Assembly (NCBI GenBank): GCA_964401935.1
Contig: CAYOAL010000008.1
Span: forward strand, 62,001 to 126,000
Reading direction: 5' to 3'
Length of the DNA stretch: 64,000 nt
Source of the DNA: JAPYTK01 sp964401935
GTDB lineage: Bacteria; Myxococcota_A; Polyangia; Polyangiales; Polyangiaceae
The translations under genes were made by a program, and so were the position numbers. Positions 50,517-61,739 of this stretch are shown here, one piece after another. The first letter of the stretch is position 1; each line of letters begins with the position of its first letter. A model generated the notes under the pieces. The model was not told the origin of the DNA and ran no database searches. It saw only the letters and a program-made list of their open reading frames with translations.

Positions 50517-50566
50517 GGTTGCGACGTCCCCCCGAAGGTTGCGACGTCCCCCCTAAGCAACCTTCG
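50517..50566 (-). promoter_or_regulatory. Direct and inverted repeats in the leader of the small-protein operon
   Basis: Two 17-bp direct copies of GGTTGCGACGTCCCCCC (50517-50533 and 50537-50553) are exactly 20 bp apart, about two helix turns. Overlapping this, CGAAGGTTGC (50533-50542) and GCAACCTTCG (50557-50566) form a perfect 10-bp inverted repeat with a 14-nt loop. This lies 17-66 bases before ATG 50500, so it can be an operator or an RNA hairpin controlling translation. Confidence 0.6.
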
Positions 50567-50863
50567 TGCACACCGCCCCCAGCGGGCCAACTAACTGAAA
50601 TATCACGTACCCGAGCGACACACGGGCCCCCCTCGTGGCGCCATCCGGGCAGGGTCCTGGACGCGGCCGTCCACGCCCCGCCGAGCGGCCGGATCCGTCC
50701 AGGGGGCTGGCCGAAAGCGACCTCCGGCGCGCCCAACGAGCACCGCGGGGACGCCCCCTCGAGGCCGGATGAAATATGCCCTCATCCATCACGCCGCTGC
50801 CGCACGCCGGACTGGACCGCCGCGCGGTCGCGCCGCCTGGCTTGCCCCGGGCGCACGCCGACC

Positions 50864-50952
50864 CCTCCGCCCGCGCGCGGGCGGGCCTCGGCGACGTATG
50901 CGATGAGGGGCTGGACCTTGCGACCTCTGCCCGCGCGCGGGTGGGCCTCGGC
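50864..50952. repeat. 29-bp direct repeat, two copies 60 bp apart
   Basis: Copies at 50864-50892 and 50924-50952 share CCTC-GCCCGCGCGCGGG-GGGCCTCGGC-type sequence with two mismatches. Each contains the palindrome CCGCGCGCGG. They sit just after the stop of the epimerase gene (minus strand) and might aid termination. Confidence 0.5.
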
Positions 50953-50960
50953 CGCAGCGG

Positions 50961-51872
50961 TCAGTCGCTGACGAGGGCGGCCTCGAGGGCCGGCACGAGC
51001 CGCGCGTGGTGGTATGCGTAGCCGAGCTCGAGCGCGCGCTTGGGCTTGGCGTCCACGCTCCCGCACAGCACGTCGACCGCCTCCCCCATCGCCACCCGCA
51101 TCACCGCCTCGGGCACGCCCACCGCGGGCCGGCCGAGCACGCTCCCCGCCGTCTTGGCGAGCTCGCGCTGCGTCGTGACGAAGGGCGAGGTGCAGTTGAT
51201 GGGCCCCGACACCGCCGCGTCATCGAGCGCCCACAGCACCATGCCGACCACGTCGTCGAGGTGGATCCACGAGAGCGCGTTGTCGCCCTTGCCCACCGGA
51301 CCGCCGACGAACGCGCCACCGAGCTGCACCATCTCGGCGAGCGCGCCGCCCGGACCGAGCACCACCCCGAGCCGCAGCTGCACCGAGCGCACCCCGTGCT
51401 GCTCCACCGCCTTGGCCTCGCGCTCCCACTCGACGCAGAGCTTCGCCAAAAAATCCGTCCCTGGGGCGCTGTCTTCGTCGAGCTCCTTGCCCGGACGACT
51501 CGCGCCATAGTACCCCACCCCCGAGGCGCTCACGAACACCGACGGCTTGTGGGGTTGCTTGCCGATGGCCTCCACCAAGGCGCGGGCGGTGTCGACGCGG
51601 CTGGCGGCGAGGGTCTTCTTGTAGGCCGGCGTCCAGCGCTTGGCGATGGGGGCGCCGGCGAGGTGCACCACCGCGTCCACCACCGACAGCTCCGCCTCCC
51701 AGGGCCCTGGCTTGCCCGGGCTCCACGCGACCACGCGCGCCTCGCGCGGGACGTCGCGGCCGTGTCGGGCGTCGCGCGAGAGCACGGTCACCTGATCCCC
51801 ACGACGGATCAAGGCGCGAACCAAGGCACGGCCGACGAAGCCCGTGCCACCCGTGACAAGCACTCGGAGCAT
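50961..51872 (-). CDS. TIGR01777-type NAD(P)-dependent epimerase (SDR39U1-like)
   Basis: 303 residues from ATG 51872 (a TTG at 51890 is less likely). Rossmann motif VLVTGGTGFVGRALV at the start, VVHLAGAPIAKRWT, SASGVGYYG (SDR Tyr region) and NALSWIHLDD are hallmark blocks of the TIGR01777/YfcH family. An extended short-chain dehydrogenase of unknown substrate. It stands alone, 460 bp from the next minus-strand gene. Confidence 0.9.
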   Translation of the reverse strand: MLRVLVTGGTGFVGRALVRALIRRGDQVTVLSRDARHGRDVPREARVVAWSPGKPGPWEAELSVVDAVVHLAGAPIAKRWTPAYKKTLAASRVDTARALVEAIGKQPHKPSVFVSASGVGYYGASRPGKELDEDSAPGTDFLAKLCVEWEREAKAVEQHGVRSVQLRLGVVLGPGGALAEMVQLGGAFVGGPVGKGDNALSWIHLDDVVGMVLWALDDAAVSGPINCTSPFVTTQRELAKTAGSVLGRPAVGVPEAVMRVAMGEAVDVLCGSVDAKPKRALELGYAYHHARLVPALEAALVSD

Positions 51873-51987
51873 CGGTGCCGCTTCTAACAAGAACGTGCAA
51901 GGGTGACTAACAAGATCGCCTCGCGGAGCCTGGCGAAGGCCCTTGCGCGCCGGAACCGCGCGGGCGAGGTGGGTTCGCTCGGAGCGC

Positions 51988-54006
51988 TCAGTCGTAGGGG
52001 TCGTCGCCTTTGGGGGCCGGCGCGGGGGGCGGCGGCGGCGGCGGCGGGGGCGGCGGGGGCGGCGGCGGCTTGAGCGCGGACGGGAGCTCCGGTGGCCAGG
52101 GCAGCGCGCTCGGGAGCGCGGTGGGCCACGTCTTGGGCAGGGCGCTCGGCAGCGTCGGCAGCGACGAAGGCAACATGGGCGGGGGCTCGGGTTGACCTCG
52201 CGACGGCGCCGGCGCTGGTCCGTCCGGCGCCGCGCTCGAGGCGCTCGGGGCGGGCTCCGCCGACGGCCCCACGCTCGGCTCGGACGGCGGCGCGGACGGC
52301 GGCGCGGTCGCAGCCGGCGTCGCCGGGACGCTCGCGCTCGGCGCTCCGTCGAGCCTCACCGGCGGGGGCAGCGACGACTCGTCGCCGCGGTCGCGGAGCA
52401 CCCAGAGCGTCACCACACCCACGACCAGCAGCAGCAGCACCCACAAGAGCCCGCGCCCCCCACCCTCCTCGGGCTCGAGGTGGCTCAACGAGCGCGGCGG
52501 CGGCTCCTCGTCGGGAGCGCGCGTCCCGCCCGCGGTCGCGCTGGCGGCCGCCGCCTTCACCCGGGTGGGCAGCGCCTCGTCGTCGGCGAGCACGGTCTTG
52601 CCCGCGCGCGCCCCGCCGTCGCCTCCTCTCCGGCGCGTCGGTCCGTCGAGATCCACGAACTCGTCGTCGTGCCTCCCGGCGGTCGCCGCCGCGCCGGCGG
52701 CCGCCACACGCTTCGCGGTGGGCTCCTCGTCGTCGACGAGCGTCTTGCTCACGGTCGACCTCTGGGGCTCGACGGCGGCCGGGTTCGCGTCCTCCTCCTC
52801 CACCGGGGGGATGCGCACGGTCAGGCCGTCCTCGTCGAGCACCGTGTCGCCGTCGACGGAGGGAGGGGCGGCGGTCTCCACCGCGTCCTCGGGATCGTCG
52901 CCCTCGCGATCGTCGCCCTCGCGATCGTCGCCCTCGGGATCGTCGCCCTCGCGATCGTCGCCCTCGCGATCGTCGCCCTTGCGATCGTCGCCCTTGCGAT
53001 CGTCGCCCCTCCGCTCGTCGTCGGCGGCCGCGTCGCCGGGATCCGCCCCGAGCGGGGTGAGCGCCCGGGGGTCGTCGCCGGCCTCGTGGCGCTTGCCCGC
53101 GTAGGGCGGCGCCTCGCCCGCAAGCACCGCCCTCACGTCTCGCTGCATCGTCTCCGCGTCCGGGTAGCGCCGCCCCACCACATGGGCGAGTGCCCGATCG
53201 ATCACGCGCTGCACCGCCACCGGCAGCGCGGGCGCGACCTCTCCGAGCGCGCGCGCCGGTCCCTTCAGAATCCGCCGCGCGAGCTCGTCCTCGCCGTCCA
53301 CCTCGTGCACCTTCTCCCCGGTGAGGAGCCGAAACAACGTGGCCCCTACCGCGTAGAGATCGGCGCGGGCGTCGATGGCTTCGCCTCGCAGCTGCTCTGG
53401 CGGCATGTACGCCACGGTCCCGAGCGCGGTACCCACGTCGGTCACGAGGGTGCCCGGCGGCTTCTGCACGCTCGCCACCCCGAAATCGAGCACCTTCAGC
53501 CGACCGTCCGGCTCGATGAACAGGTTCGACGGCTTGATGTCGCGATGCACCACGCCCTCGGCGTGTGCCGCCGCGAGCACGTCGAGCAGGTCGTCGGCGA
53601 TGCGCAGCGCCTCCTCCCAGGGGAGCGGCCGTCGCCCCGACTTCTTGAGCTTCTGCGCGAGGCTCTGGCCCTCGAGCAGCTCCATCACCAGAAACGGCTC
53701 GCCCGCCTCCGTCCGCTCGATGTCGCGGATCTCCACCACGCCCGGGTGCGAGAAGCGGTTCACCGCGTGGGCCTCCCGCTCGAAGCGCGCCACGAGCTCG
53801 CGGCTCTTGCTGACCTCCGGGTGGAGGATCTTGATCGCCTCCTTGCGGCCTATCTCGTGGCGGGCCGCATAGACGGCGGCCATGCCTCCGGCCCCGATCA
53901 GGCGCTCGAGCGTCCACTTGCCGGCGAGCACTTGCCCCACCCGGCCCTCGAGCTCGCGCAAATCAAAGGGCTCTGGGCTCGCACCGCTCCCGTTCGCTTC
54001 GGCCAT
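51988..54006 (-). CDS. Membrane Ser/Thr protein kinase with Asp-rich repeats and polyproline tail
   Basis: 672 residues from ATG 54006. The intact Pkn-type kinase has IGAGGMAAVYAA, Lys in EAIKIL, HRDIKPSN, LDFGVAS and MPPEQL. After it come eight G-D-D-(R/P)-(E/K) repeats, more acidic linker, one membrane helix (LLWVLLLLVVGVVTLWVL, about 490) and an external Ser/Pro tail with 15 consecutive Pro. No ligand domain is seen outside. The start lies inside the end of the radical SAM gene (44-nt overlap), so the two are co-transcribed. Confidence 0.9.
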   Translation of the reverse strand: MAEANGSGASPEPFDLRELEGRVGQVLAGKWTLERLIGAGGMAAVYAARHEIGRKEAIKILHPEVSKSRELVARFEREAHAVNRFSHPGVVEIRDIERTEAGEPFLVMELLEGQSLAQKLKKSGRRPLPWEEALRIADDLLDVLAAAHAEGVVHRDIKPSNLFIEPDGRLKVLDFGVASVQKPPGTLVTDVGTALGTVAYMPPEQLRGEAIDARADLYAVGATLFRLLTGEKVHEVDGEDELARRILKGPARALGEVAPALPVAVQRVIDRALAHVVGRRYPDAETMQRDVRAVLAGEAPPYAGKRHEAGDDPRALTPLGADPGDAAADDERRGDDRKGDDRKGDDREGDDREGDDPEGDDREGDDREGDDPEDAVETAAPPSVDGDTVLDEDGLTVRIPPVEEEDANPAAVEPQRSTVSKTLVDDEEPTAKRVAAAGAAATAGRHDDEFVDLDGPTRRRGGDGGARAGKTVLADDEALPTRVKAAAASATAGGTRAPDEEPPPRSLSHLEPEEGGGRGLLWVLLLLVVGVVTLWVLRDRGDESSLPPPVRLDGAPSASVPATPAATAPPSAPPSEPSVGPSAEPAPSASSAAPDGPAPAPSRGQPEPPPMLPSSLPTLPSALPKTWPTALPSALPWPPELPSALKPPPPPPPPPPPPPPPAPAPKGDDPYD
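52894..53020. repeat. 15-bp tandem repeat (about 8 copies) inside the kinase gene
   Basis: Plus-strand units ATCGTCGCCCTCGCG with small changes repeat in tandem and encode G-D-D-R-E/K in the kinase linker. Such an in-frame array is prone to length change and could tune linker length. Confidence 0.8.
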
Positions 54007-56758
54007 GCCTGTGAACCGAACCAAACGCGCCCTGGTCGTCGGCGTCAAGCAACGCGACGCGCACCGCCCGATGCGGCGGGTTCGGCTCTCCGAGCAGCAG
54101 CTCCGCGAGCTCCGCGACCCGCACCGAGCCCGCACCGGTGAGCGCCACCCCCGCCGCGACGAACACGAGATCCCCCAAGAGCCCTGCCCGCGACGCGAGC
54201 GCTCGCCCCTGCTCCGCGTCCATCACCGCGAGCGATCGCAAGAACGGGCGCACGTTCAGCTTGCGATGGATGCCCTTCTTGTTGCGCAGCATGACCACCT
54301 CGGTGGCAGCCAACAGCTCCGCGCAGCGCGCCTCGAGCGCCTCGACCCCGAACGGCAACGCCGCCCGGGCGAAGCCGATCGCGTAGCGCGCGGCCACCAC
54401 GATCTTGCTGATGGGAGGGTCGTCGTCGCCGAGGCGCCGCGCCGCGACGAACCGGAGCCCGGCCGGCGTGCTCCGATCGAGATCCTCGAGGAGCCGCGCC
54501 AGAGCTGCCTCGTCGAAGGCGTCGGCGAGCCGCACGTCCACGTACTCGTCGAGGCTCACCGCGCCGAGCGACAGCGCGGGGGAGAACGCCATGATCGGCT
54601 TCGGCTTGAAGCCGCCCGACAACACCTGGCAGACGTCGAGCCGCCGGAACGCCCGCGGCAGCTCCCGCACCAGATCCAGGTGGCCGAGGAGCGCCACCGC
54701 CCCCAGCTTCTCGAACCGCAGGCGATAGCGGTGTCCGGCCTTTGGGTCTCCCGCGCGCGGCGCCGGCGCGAGCACGGTCGGGCCGAGCTCCACGGATGGC
54801 GCCGGCCGCTCGAGCGCGCCGAGTCGACGCAGCGACACCAGCCGCTCCGAGCGCATCGACGACATGTCGCAAGCGACGCCGCAGTCGTAACAGACGAGCT
54901 TGCGCCGATCCGTCTCGGCGTCCTCGAGGTTGGTGTGGTGGATGAACGCCCCCGCCACCTTGCCGCACGGAGGGCTGAGCCGATCCTGGAGCGCGCGCCG
55001 GTACTCGCGCAGCAGAAACCCCTCCTCGAGGCCGACGTCGATGTGGCTCCATGGCAGGCGCGCGCTGACGGGCAGCGTGCCGAGGTAGCGCCCCTTGTCG
55101 ATCGCGAAGTGCTCGAACGCCTCCTCCCAGCAGTCGAGGCGGAGCTGATCGTCCCACGAGTCGAAGCGCGCCCCCGCCCGCCAGGCCCGCTCGATGACGT
55201 CGGCGAGGCGGCGGTCGCCTCGGGCGATGACCCCCTCGAGCTCGCTCCCGCTCGCGTCGTGGGCCCGCAGCGTGACCATGCGGTGCTGCCGCACCGCGTG
55301 CCGCAGGAGCTGGTGTTTGTGCCGGATCACGTCGAGCGGATCCATCGCTGCCCACTGGAAGGGGGTGTGCGGCTTGGGCACGTGGGTCGACACGCTCGCC
55401 GTCACGTCCACCCGCCGCCGCGCCACCTTGCGCCCCACGGTCGCGGTGCGCGCCGCGGTGTCCACGATGCCGAGCACGTCTTCCTCCTCTTCGGTGGGCA
55501 GCCCGATCATGAAGTAGAGCTTCATGCGCCCCCAGCCCCGCGAGAACACGCGCTCCGCCGTCTCGAGCAGCTGCTCGTCGGTGACGTTCTTGTTCACCAC
55601 GTCGCGCATGCGCTGGGTGCCCGCCTCCGGCGCGAAGGTGAGGCCACCGGCGCGCAGCCGCTTGAGCTGATCGAGCAGCTCGGGCTCGAGCCCATAAGCG
55701 CGGAGCGACGACACCGACAGCGACACCCCCTGCGAGAGGAGCCGCGGCGCGAGGTCTTTGATGAGCGGGTTGATGTAGCTCACGTCGGCGGTAGAGAGCG
55801 CGGTGAGCGACACCTCGTCGTTGCCCGAGCTCTTCACCGACGCCAGCACCGCGTCGCGCACCGCGATGGGATCGCGCTCCTGCACGGGGCGATAGATCAT
55901 GCCCGCCTGACAGAAGCGGCAGCCCTCCGTACAGCCGCGGGTGATCTCGATCGAGGTCCGATCGAAGATGGCCTCCGGGCCGCCGGTGGGCCCGTCCGCG
56001 GGGAACGGGTAGTCGTTGATGTTCACCATCGTGCGCTCGATCGGGAACGGCAGCGCCGGATCGGTGGGCGCGACCACCACCAAGAGCCCGGTGTCGGGCT
56101 CGCGCTCGGTCGCGTAGAGCGACGGCACGTAGACGCCGCCGAGCGCGGCGAGGGCGCGCAGACGCTCACGCCGCGTGCGCCCCTCCTTCCGCAGGCGGGT
56201 CCACGTGAGCGCGAGCTCGGTGAGCTTCGCCTCGCCGTCGCCGATCACGATGGCGTCGAAGAAGGGCGCCATCGGCTCCGGATGGGTGGCGTTCGGCCCC
56301 CCTGCCACCACCAGGGGCGCGTCCTCGCCGCGGGCGTCCGCGCGCAGCGGGATCCCCCCGAGGTCGAGCATGGTGAGCACGTTCGTGAAGGTGAGCTCGA
56401 ACTGGAGGGAGAAGCCCACCACGTCGAAGTCGCGGAGCGGGCGGGAGCTCTCCAGCGAGATCAGCGGCAGGCTCCGGCGCCGCAGCTCGGCTTCCAAATC
56501 CACCCACGGGCAGTAGGCGCGCTCGGCCAAGGTGCGCGGATCGTCGTTGAGCACCCCGTAGAGGATCTTGTACCCGAGGTGGCTCATTCCGATGTCGTAC
56601 ACATCCGGAAATGCGAGACAAACCGTCGCTTCTACGGTAGCCCAGTCCTTGTGGACGGCCCCCACCTCCCCCCCCGCGTAGCGGGCCGGCTTCTCGACCC
56701 GATCGAGAAATTCGGCGTAAGGATGGGCCGCATGCGGCGTTGGCTGAGTGGTGGCCAT
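53963..56758 (-). CDS. TIGR03960-type radical SAM protein fused to DUF2344 (TIGR03936)
   Basis: 931 residues. N-terminal B12-binding-like region (VCLAFPDVYDIGMSHLG, VVAGGPNATHPEP), radical SAM core with CxxxCxxC in ITRGCTEGCRFCQAG (Cys276, 280, 283), SSLRAYGLEPELL, FAPEAGTQRMRD, and MIGLPTEEEEDV. A linker with CYDCGVACD leads to a DUF2344 domain (YRLRFEKLGAVALLGHLDL ... SGGFKPKPIMAFSPAL ... SLDEYVDV). In many bacteria these are two adjacent genes, or one fused protein as here. The reaction is not established. Confidence 0.9.
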   Translation of the reverse strand: MATTQPTPHAAHPYAEFLDRVEKPARYAGGEVGAVHKDWATVEATVCLAFPDVYDIGMSHLGYKILYGVLNDDPRTLAERAYCPWVDLEAELRRRSLPLISLESSRPLRDFDVVGFSLQFELTFTNVLTMLDLGGIPLRADARGEDAPLVVAGGPNATHPEPMAPFFDAIVIGDGEAKLTELALTWTRLRKEGRTRRERLRALAALGGVYVPSLYATEREPDTGLLVVVAPTDPALPFPIERTMVNINDYPFPADGPTGGPEAIFDRTSIEITRGCTEGCRFCQAGMIYRPVQERDPIAVRDAVLASVKSSGNDEVSLTALSTADVSYINPLIKDLAPRLLSQGVSLSVSSLRAYGLEPELLDQLKRLRAGGLTFAPEAGTQRMRDVVNKNVTDEQLLETAERVFSRGWGRMKLYFMIGLPTEEEEDVLGIVDTAARTATVGRKVARRRVDVTASVSTHVPKPHTPFQWAAMDPLDVIRHKHQLLRHAVRQHRMVTLRAHDASGSELEGVIARGDRRLADVIERAWRAGARFDSWDDQLRLDCWEEAFEHFAIDKGRYLGTLPVSARLPWSHIDVGLEEGFLLREYRRALQDRLSPPCGKVAGAFIHHTNLEDAETDRRKLVCYDCGVACDMSSMRSERLVSLRRLGALERPAPSVELGPTVLAPAPRAGDPKAGHRYRLRFEKLGAVALLGHLDLVRELPRAFRRLDVCQVLSGGFKPKPIMAFSPALSLGAVSLDEYVDVRLADAFDEAALARLLEDLDRSTPAGLRFVAARRLGDDDPPISKIVVAARYAIGFARAALPFGVEALEARCAELLAATEVVMLRNKKGIHRKLNVRPFLRSLAVMDAEQGRALASRAGLLGDLVFVAAGVALTGAGSVRVAELAELLLGEPNPPHRAVRVALLDADDQGAFGSVHRHGRSERERCEPRAL

Positions 56759-56777
56759 TTGCGGACGATTTACCTCA

Positions 56778-56802
56778 ACACCTCACGTTACGGTAGGTGT
56801 TC
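56778..56802. promoter_or_regulatory. Inverted repeat in the divergent promoter region
   Basis: AACACCT (56778-56784) and AGGTGTT (56796-56802), 11 bp apart, lie in the 86-bp gap between the divergent radical SAM and 56845 genes. The spacing suits a dimeric regulator acting on either gene. Confidence 0.35.
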
Positions 56803-56844
56803 CTTCGAAGACCCTCTGAGGCGCTCGCGCGTAAGGAGCAGCTG

Positions 56845-57672
56845 ATGCGAGGGACGCACCGTCGACGACTCCCGGGGGGCTGGCTCCTGCTCACCCTCAC
56901 CCTCCTCACCACCGTGGCCACCCCGGCCGCCGCCGGCGACGAGGAAGACATCGGCGCGGGGGTGGCCGTCGCGAGCTTCGCGATGGTCGATCTGAGCTTC
57001 TCGATCCGCGCCGCGGTGTTGGCCGCGAACGACGGCGACGCGGTGTTCGGCTACTCGCTCGCGCAGAGCCTCGTGGCGACGCCCCAGGCGCTCGCCTTCA
57101 ACGGCGCGATCGTGGGCCTCATGCACACGCGCGACGGCGCGGAGGCGTTCGCCGCGCTCCACGTCCCCGCGACCATGACCACCGCCCTCGCCGTCCATGG
57201 GCTGTGGTCGCTCGCCACCCCCGACGAGGACGCCGCCCTCATGTTCCTCGCCTCCACGACCATCGGGGTGAACACGATGTGGACGAGCTTCCTCCTCGGC
57301 ACCGCCACCACCAGCGTCGACAACTTCGGCGACGAGGCCGCCCTCGCCGGCATCTACGAGGTGATCACCACCGTCCCCGGGGTAGCCATCGGCCTGCACC
57401 AGGCCCTCGAGACCGATCGCTTTCAGGTGGGGTGGATCGGCATCACTGGCTGGTCGGGCCTGTTGGCGCTGCACGGGGTGCTCTTCTCCACCGGCGTCCT
57501 CAACCCCGATCGAAGCGACGACTGGGCGGGGCACGCGGGCGCGGCGCGGGCCGAGAGCGCCGTGTTGAGGGGCCTCCGCGAGCACCACATCGGCCTGGCC
57601 CCGGCGAGCCTCGGGGCCCCCATCGAGGGCGCACCCCACACGCCCGGCCTCGTCCTCTCCGGCGTGCTCTGA
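56845..57672 (+). CDS. Conserved-looking membrane-associated protein, unrecognised
   Basis: 275 residues. ATG 56845 follows AAGGAG at a good distance, better than an earlier frame start at 56788. A signal peptide (LLLTLTLLTTVATPAAAG) precedes several moderately hydrophobic stretches (AVASFAMVDLSFSIRAAVLA, MFLASTTIGVNTMWTSFLLG, GITGWSGLLALHGVLF), so it is either multi-spanning or a helical periplasmic protein. The last 50 residues are polar. No family recognised. It precedes uvrB by 50 bp. Confidence 0.6.
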   Translation: MRGTHRRRLPGGWLLLTLTLLTTVATPAAAGDEEDIGAGVAVASFAMVDLSFSIRAAVLAANDGDAVFGYSLAQSLVATPQALAFNGAIVGLMHTRDGAEAFAALHVPATMTTALAVHGLWSLATPDEDAALMFLASTTIGVNTMWTSFLLGTATTSVDNFGDEAALAGIYEVITTVPGVAIGLHQALETDRFQVGWIGITGWSGLLALHGVLFSTGVLNPDRSDDWAGHAGAARAESAVLRGLREHHIGLAPASLGAPIEGAPHTPGLVLSGVL

Positions 57673-57722
57673 GCGCGCGCCCCACCGGGGCGGCAGGCTT
57701 TCTGTTAGGCTTCTTCGCTCGC

Positions 57723-59807
<2,085 letters not shown>

Positions 59808-59813
59808 CACGGA

Positions 59814-61091
59814 ATGCGAACCCCCCCGCCGCTCATTTCCTCCTCCATGATGCCCTCGTCGCTCGGCCGCGCCCTCCTCTTGGGCCTCGTGCCCCTCTTG
59901 GCCGCCTGTGACCCGTCGTCGACGGCGAGCCACGGCTCGGCCTCCGCGCCCACGGTCGCCTCGGCGCCCACCGTCCCCCCGTCCACCGCCGCAGCGAGCG
60001 CCCTCCCGGCCCGCACCGCGGCGAGCGTCGTCCCGGCCCGCGACGCGGCTCCTCGCTCCGAGCACGCGCTCTCCGACGCCGAGCTCGTGAAGCTCGTGGG
60101 CACGCTCTCCGAGCCGGACGGCGACTTCTTCAGCGACAACTTCATCTCCAACGAGACCTCCTATCTGGACGTCGCTCCGCTGCTCGCCAAGGGGCCGGCG
60201 GGCGGCGTCTACCTCGGGGTCGGGCCGGAGCAGAACTTCACCTACATCGGGCTGACGCGACCGGACGTGGCCTTCATCGTCGACATCCGCCGCGACAACC
60301 TCGTCTTGCACCTGCTCTACAAGGCGGCCTTCGAGCGCGCGAGCTCACGCGCCCACTTCCTCGCCCTCCTCACCGGGCGCGCGTACCCCAGCCCCGACGA
60401 GCGCGACGAGCTCTCGCTCGAGGCGGTGCTCGCGCGCGTGGACGGGCTCACGCCCTCCCCCGAGACCTTCCGCTCCACCCACGCCGAGCTCGTGGGGCAC
60501 CTCGAGCAGAAGACCGGCCTCACCCTCAGCGCCAAGGATCGGAGCTCGCTCGAGCGCACCCACCGCGCGTTCTTCAAGGATGGCCTCGACCTTCGCTTCT
60601 CGCTGAAGGAGCAGTCGTTCCGGAAGTACCCCACCCTCCGCGAGCTCCTCGGAGAGCAGGATCCAGAGGGCAAGCAGACCGGCTTCCTCGCCGACGCGGC
60701 GCGCTTCTCTTTTGTGCAGACGATGCAGCGCGACAACCGCATCATCCCGGTGGTGGGCGACTTCGCCGGCGACGGGGCGCTCCCCGCCATCGCCGCCCAC
60801 ATGAAGTCTCGGGGCCTGACGCTGTCGACCTTCTACGTGTCCAACGTGGAGCAGTACCTCCTCGTCGATGGCAAATGGTGGAAGTGGCAACGCAACATCG
60901 CTGCGCTCCCCAGCGACGCCAGCAGCCTGTTCATCCGCTGCTACCTCGATCAGGGCACCCCCCACCCGCGGCAGCGAAGCGGCCACCGCACCGCGACCAC
61001 CCTCCACCGCGTGAGCGACTTCAACGCGCGCGAGACGCCCTACCCCTCGATGCTCGCTCTCGCCACCGATGGCATCGTCACGAGCCGCTGA
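59814..61091 (+). CDS. Lipoprotein, possibly of the LIC_10091-like family
   Basis: 425 residues from ATG 59814 (ATG 59847 is also plausible and leaves a tidier signal peptide). Lipobox LLAAC, a Ser/Ala/Pro linker, then a domain starting FFSDNFISNETSYLDVAPLL and GGVYLGVGPEQNFTYIGLTRP, with IVDIRRDNLVLHLLYKAAFE and later VVGDFAGDGALPAIA. The GVGPEQNF block and the following helix look like a widespread uncharacterised family; the name is from memory and not certain. Possibly SAM-fold-like, but no function should be assumed. It is 6 bp after uvrB. Confidence 0.6.
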   Translation: MRTPPPLISSSMMPSSLGRALLLGLVPLLAACDPSSTASHGSASAPTVASAPTVPPSTAAASALPARTAASVVPARDAAPRSEHALSDAELVKLVGTLSEPDGDFFSDNFISNETSYLDVAPLLAKGPAGGVYLGVGPEQNFTYIGLTRPDVAFIVDIRRDNLVLHLLYKAAFERASSRAHFLALLTGRAYPSPDERDELSLEAVLARVDGLTPSPETFRSTHAELVGHLEQKTGLTLSAKDRSSLERTHRAFFKDGLDLRFSLKEQSFRKYPTLRELLGEQDPEGKQTGFLADAARFSFVQTMQRDNRIIPVVGDFAGDGALPAIAAHMKSRGLTLSTFYVSNVEQYLLVDGKWWKWQRNIAALPSDASSLFIRCYLDQGTPHPRQRSGHRTATTLHRVSDFNARETPYPSMLALATDGIVTSR

Positions 61092-61109
61092 GCCTGCCTC
61101 GCGCGGGCC

Positions 61110-61628
61110 TCACAGCGAGAAGCCGAACGACAGCCCCAACAAGAGCGCGTGAGTCGTGTCGCCGGTCTGGCCATCGACGAACAGATCGTAGAGGAGCTCG
61201 CCGCCCACCGTCGCCGCGCGCGAGAGCCGGTGCTCGAGCGAAGGGCCGGTCTGGAACGCGGCGCCGTGTCGGCCGTCTTCCGCCCCCGCCGCGCCGAGCT
61301 CGAGATAGCCCCAACCCACGCGGGTGATGAGCGCCGGCTCCACCGACAGCGCCGCCCCGAAGCGCATGCCGGCGAGGGCCCGTCCGTAGGGTCCGGAGAA
61401 GGCGCCGGCGTAGTAGCCGAACGCGCCCGACAGGTGAGGCTCGATGATGAGCGGCTCGTTCTCGGTGTTGTAGCCGAGCGAGAGCGCGATGGCCCCTCCC
61501 CCCGCCACCTCGCCGCCGGCGATGACCAAGAGCCCGCTCCCGGTGGGACGGAGCACCGGCTCGGCCTGCGCAGCGCACGGCCAGAGGAGCCCGGCGACGG
61601 CGGCCAGAGCGACGAACAGGCGCGTCAT
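61110..61628 (-). CDS. Small outer-membrane beta-barrel-like protein
   Basis: 172 residues. Signal peptide to CAAQAEP, then alternating apolar/polar strands rich in Gly, Tyr, Phe (AIALSLGYNTE, FGYYAGAFSGPYGRALAGMRFGAAL, LLYDLFVDG), ending LLGLSFGFSL with hydrophobic final residues typical of an outer-membrane barrel recognised by BAM. No family named. It converges on the lipoprotein gene across 18 bp. Confidence 0.6.
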   Translation of the reverse strand: MTRLFVALAAVAGLLWPCAAQAEPVLRPTGSGLLVIAGGEVAGGGAIALSLGYNTENEPLIIEPHLSGAFGYYAGAFSGPYGRALAGMRFGAALSVEPALITRVGWGYLELGAAGAEDGRHGAAFQTGPSLEHRLSRAATVGGELLYDLFVDGQTGDTTHALLLGLSFGFSL

Positions 61629-61739
61629 GGCAAGCGTGTACCACGCGCCTCCGGTCGCGGCACGAGCAGCGCGCGAGGCGAGCCCGCGACCGGCGGTGGC
61701 GCCTGCCGCCGGGCGACGACCATGATACGACTCGCTCGC

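Larger units (their letters stand above)
50501..50960. other. 460-bp non-coding stretch before the small-protein operon
   Basis: Short open frames here lack conserved features, and I regard them as chance. It contains the repeat element at 50517-50566 next to ATG 50500, an AT-richer part near 50590-50615 (GAAATATCACGTA on the plus strand) that may hold the minus-strand promoter, and two copies of a 29-bp direct repeat at 50864-50952. Beyond this I see nothing. Confidence 0.5.

Noticed and set aside
52894..53020. Possible CRISPR array from the regular 15-bp repeats
   Set aside because: The units are contiguous without spacers, in frame in a kinase gene, and no cas gene is present.
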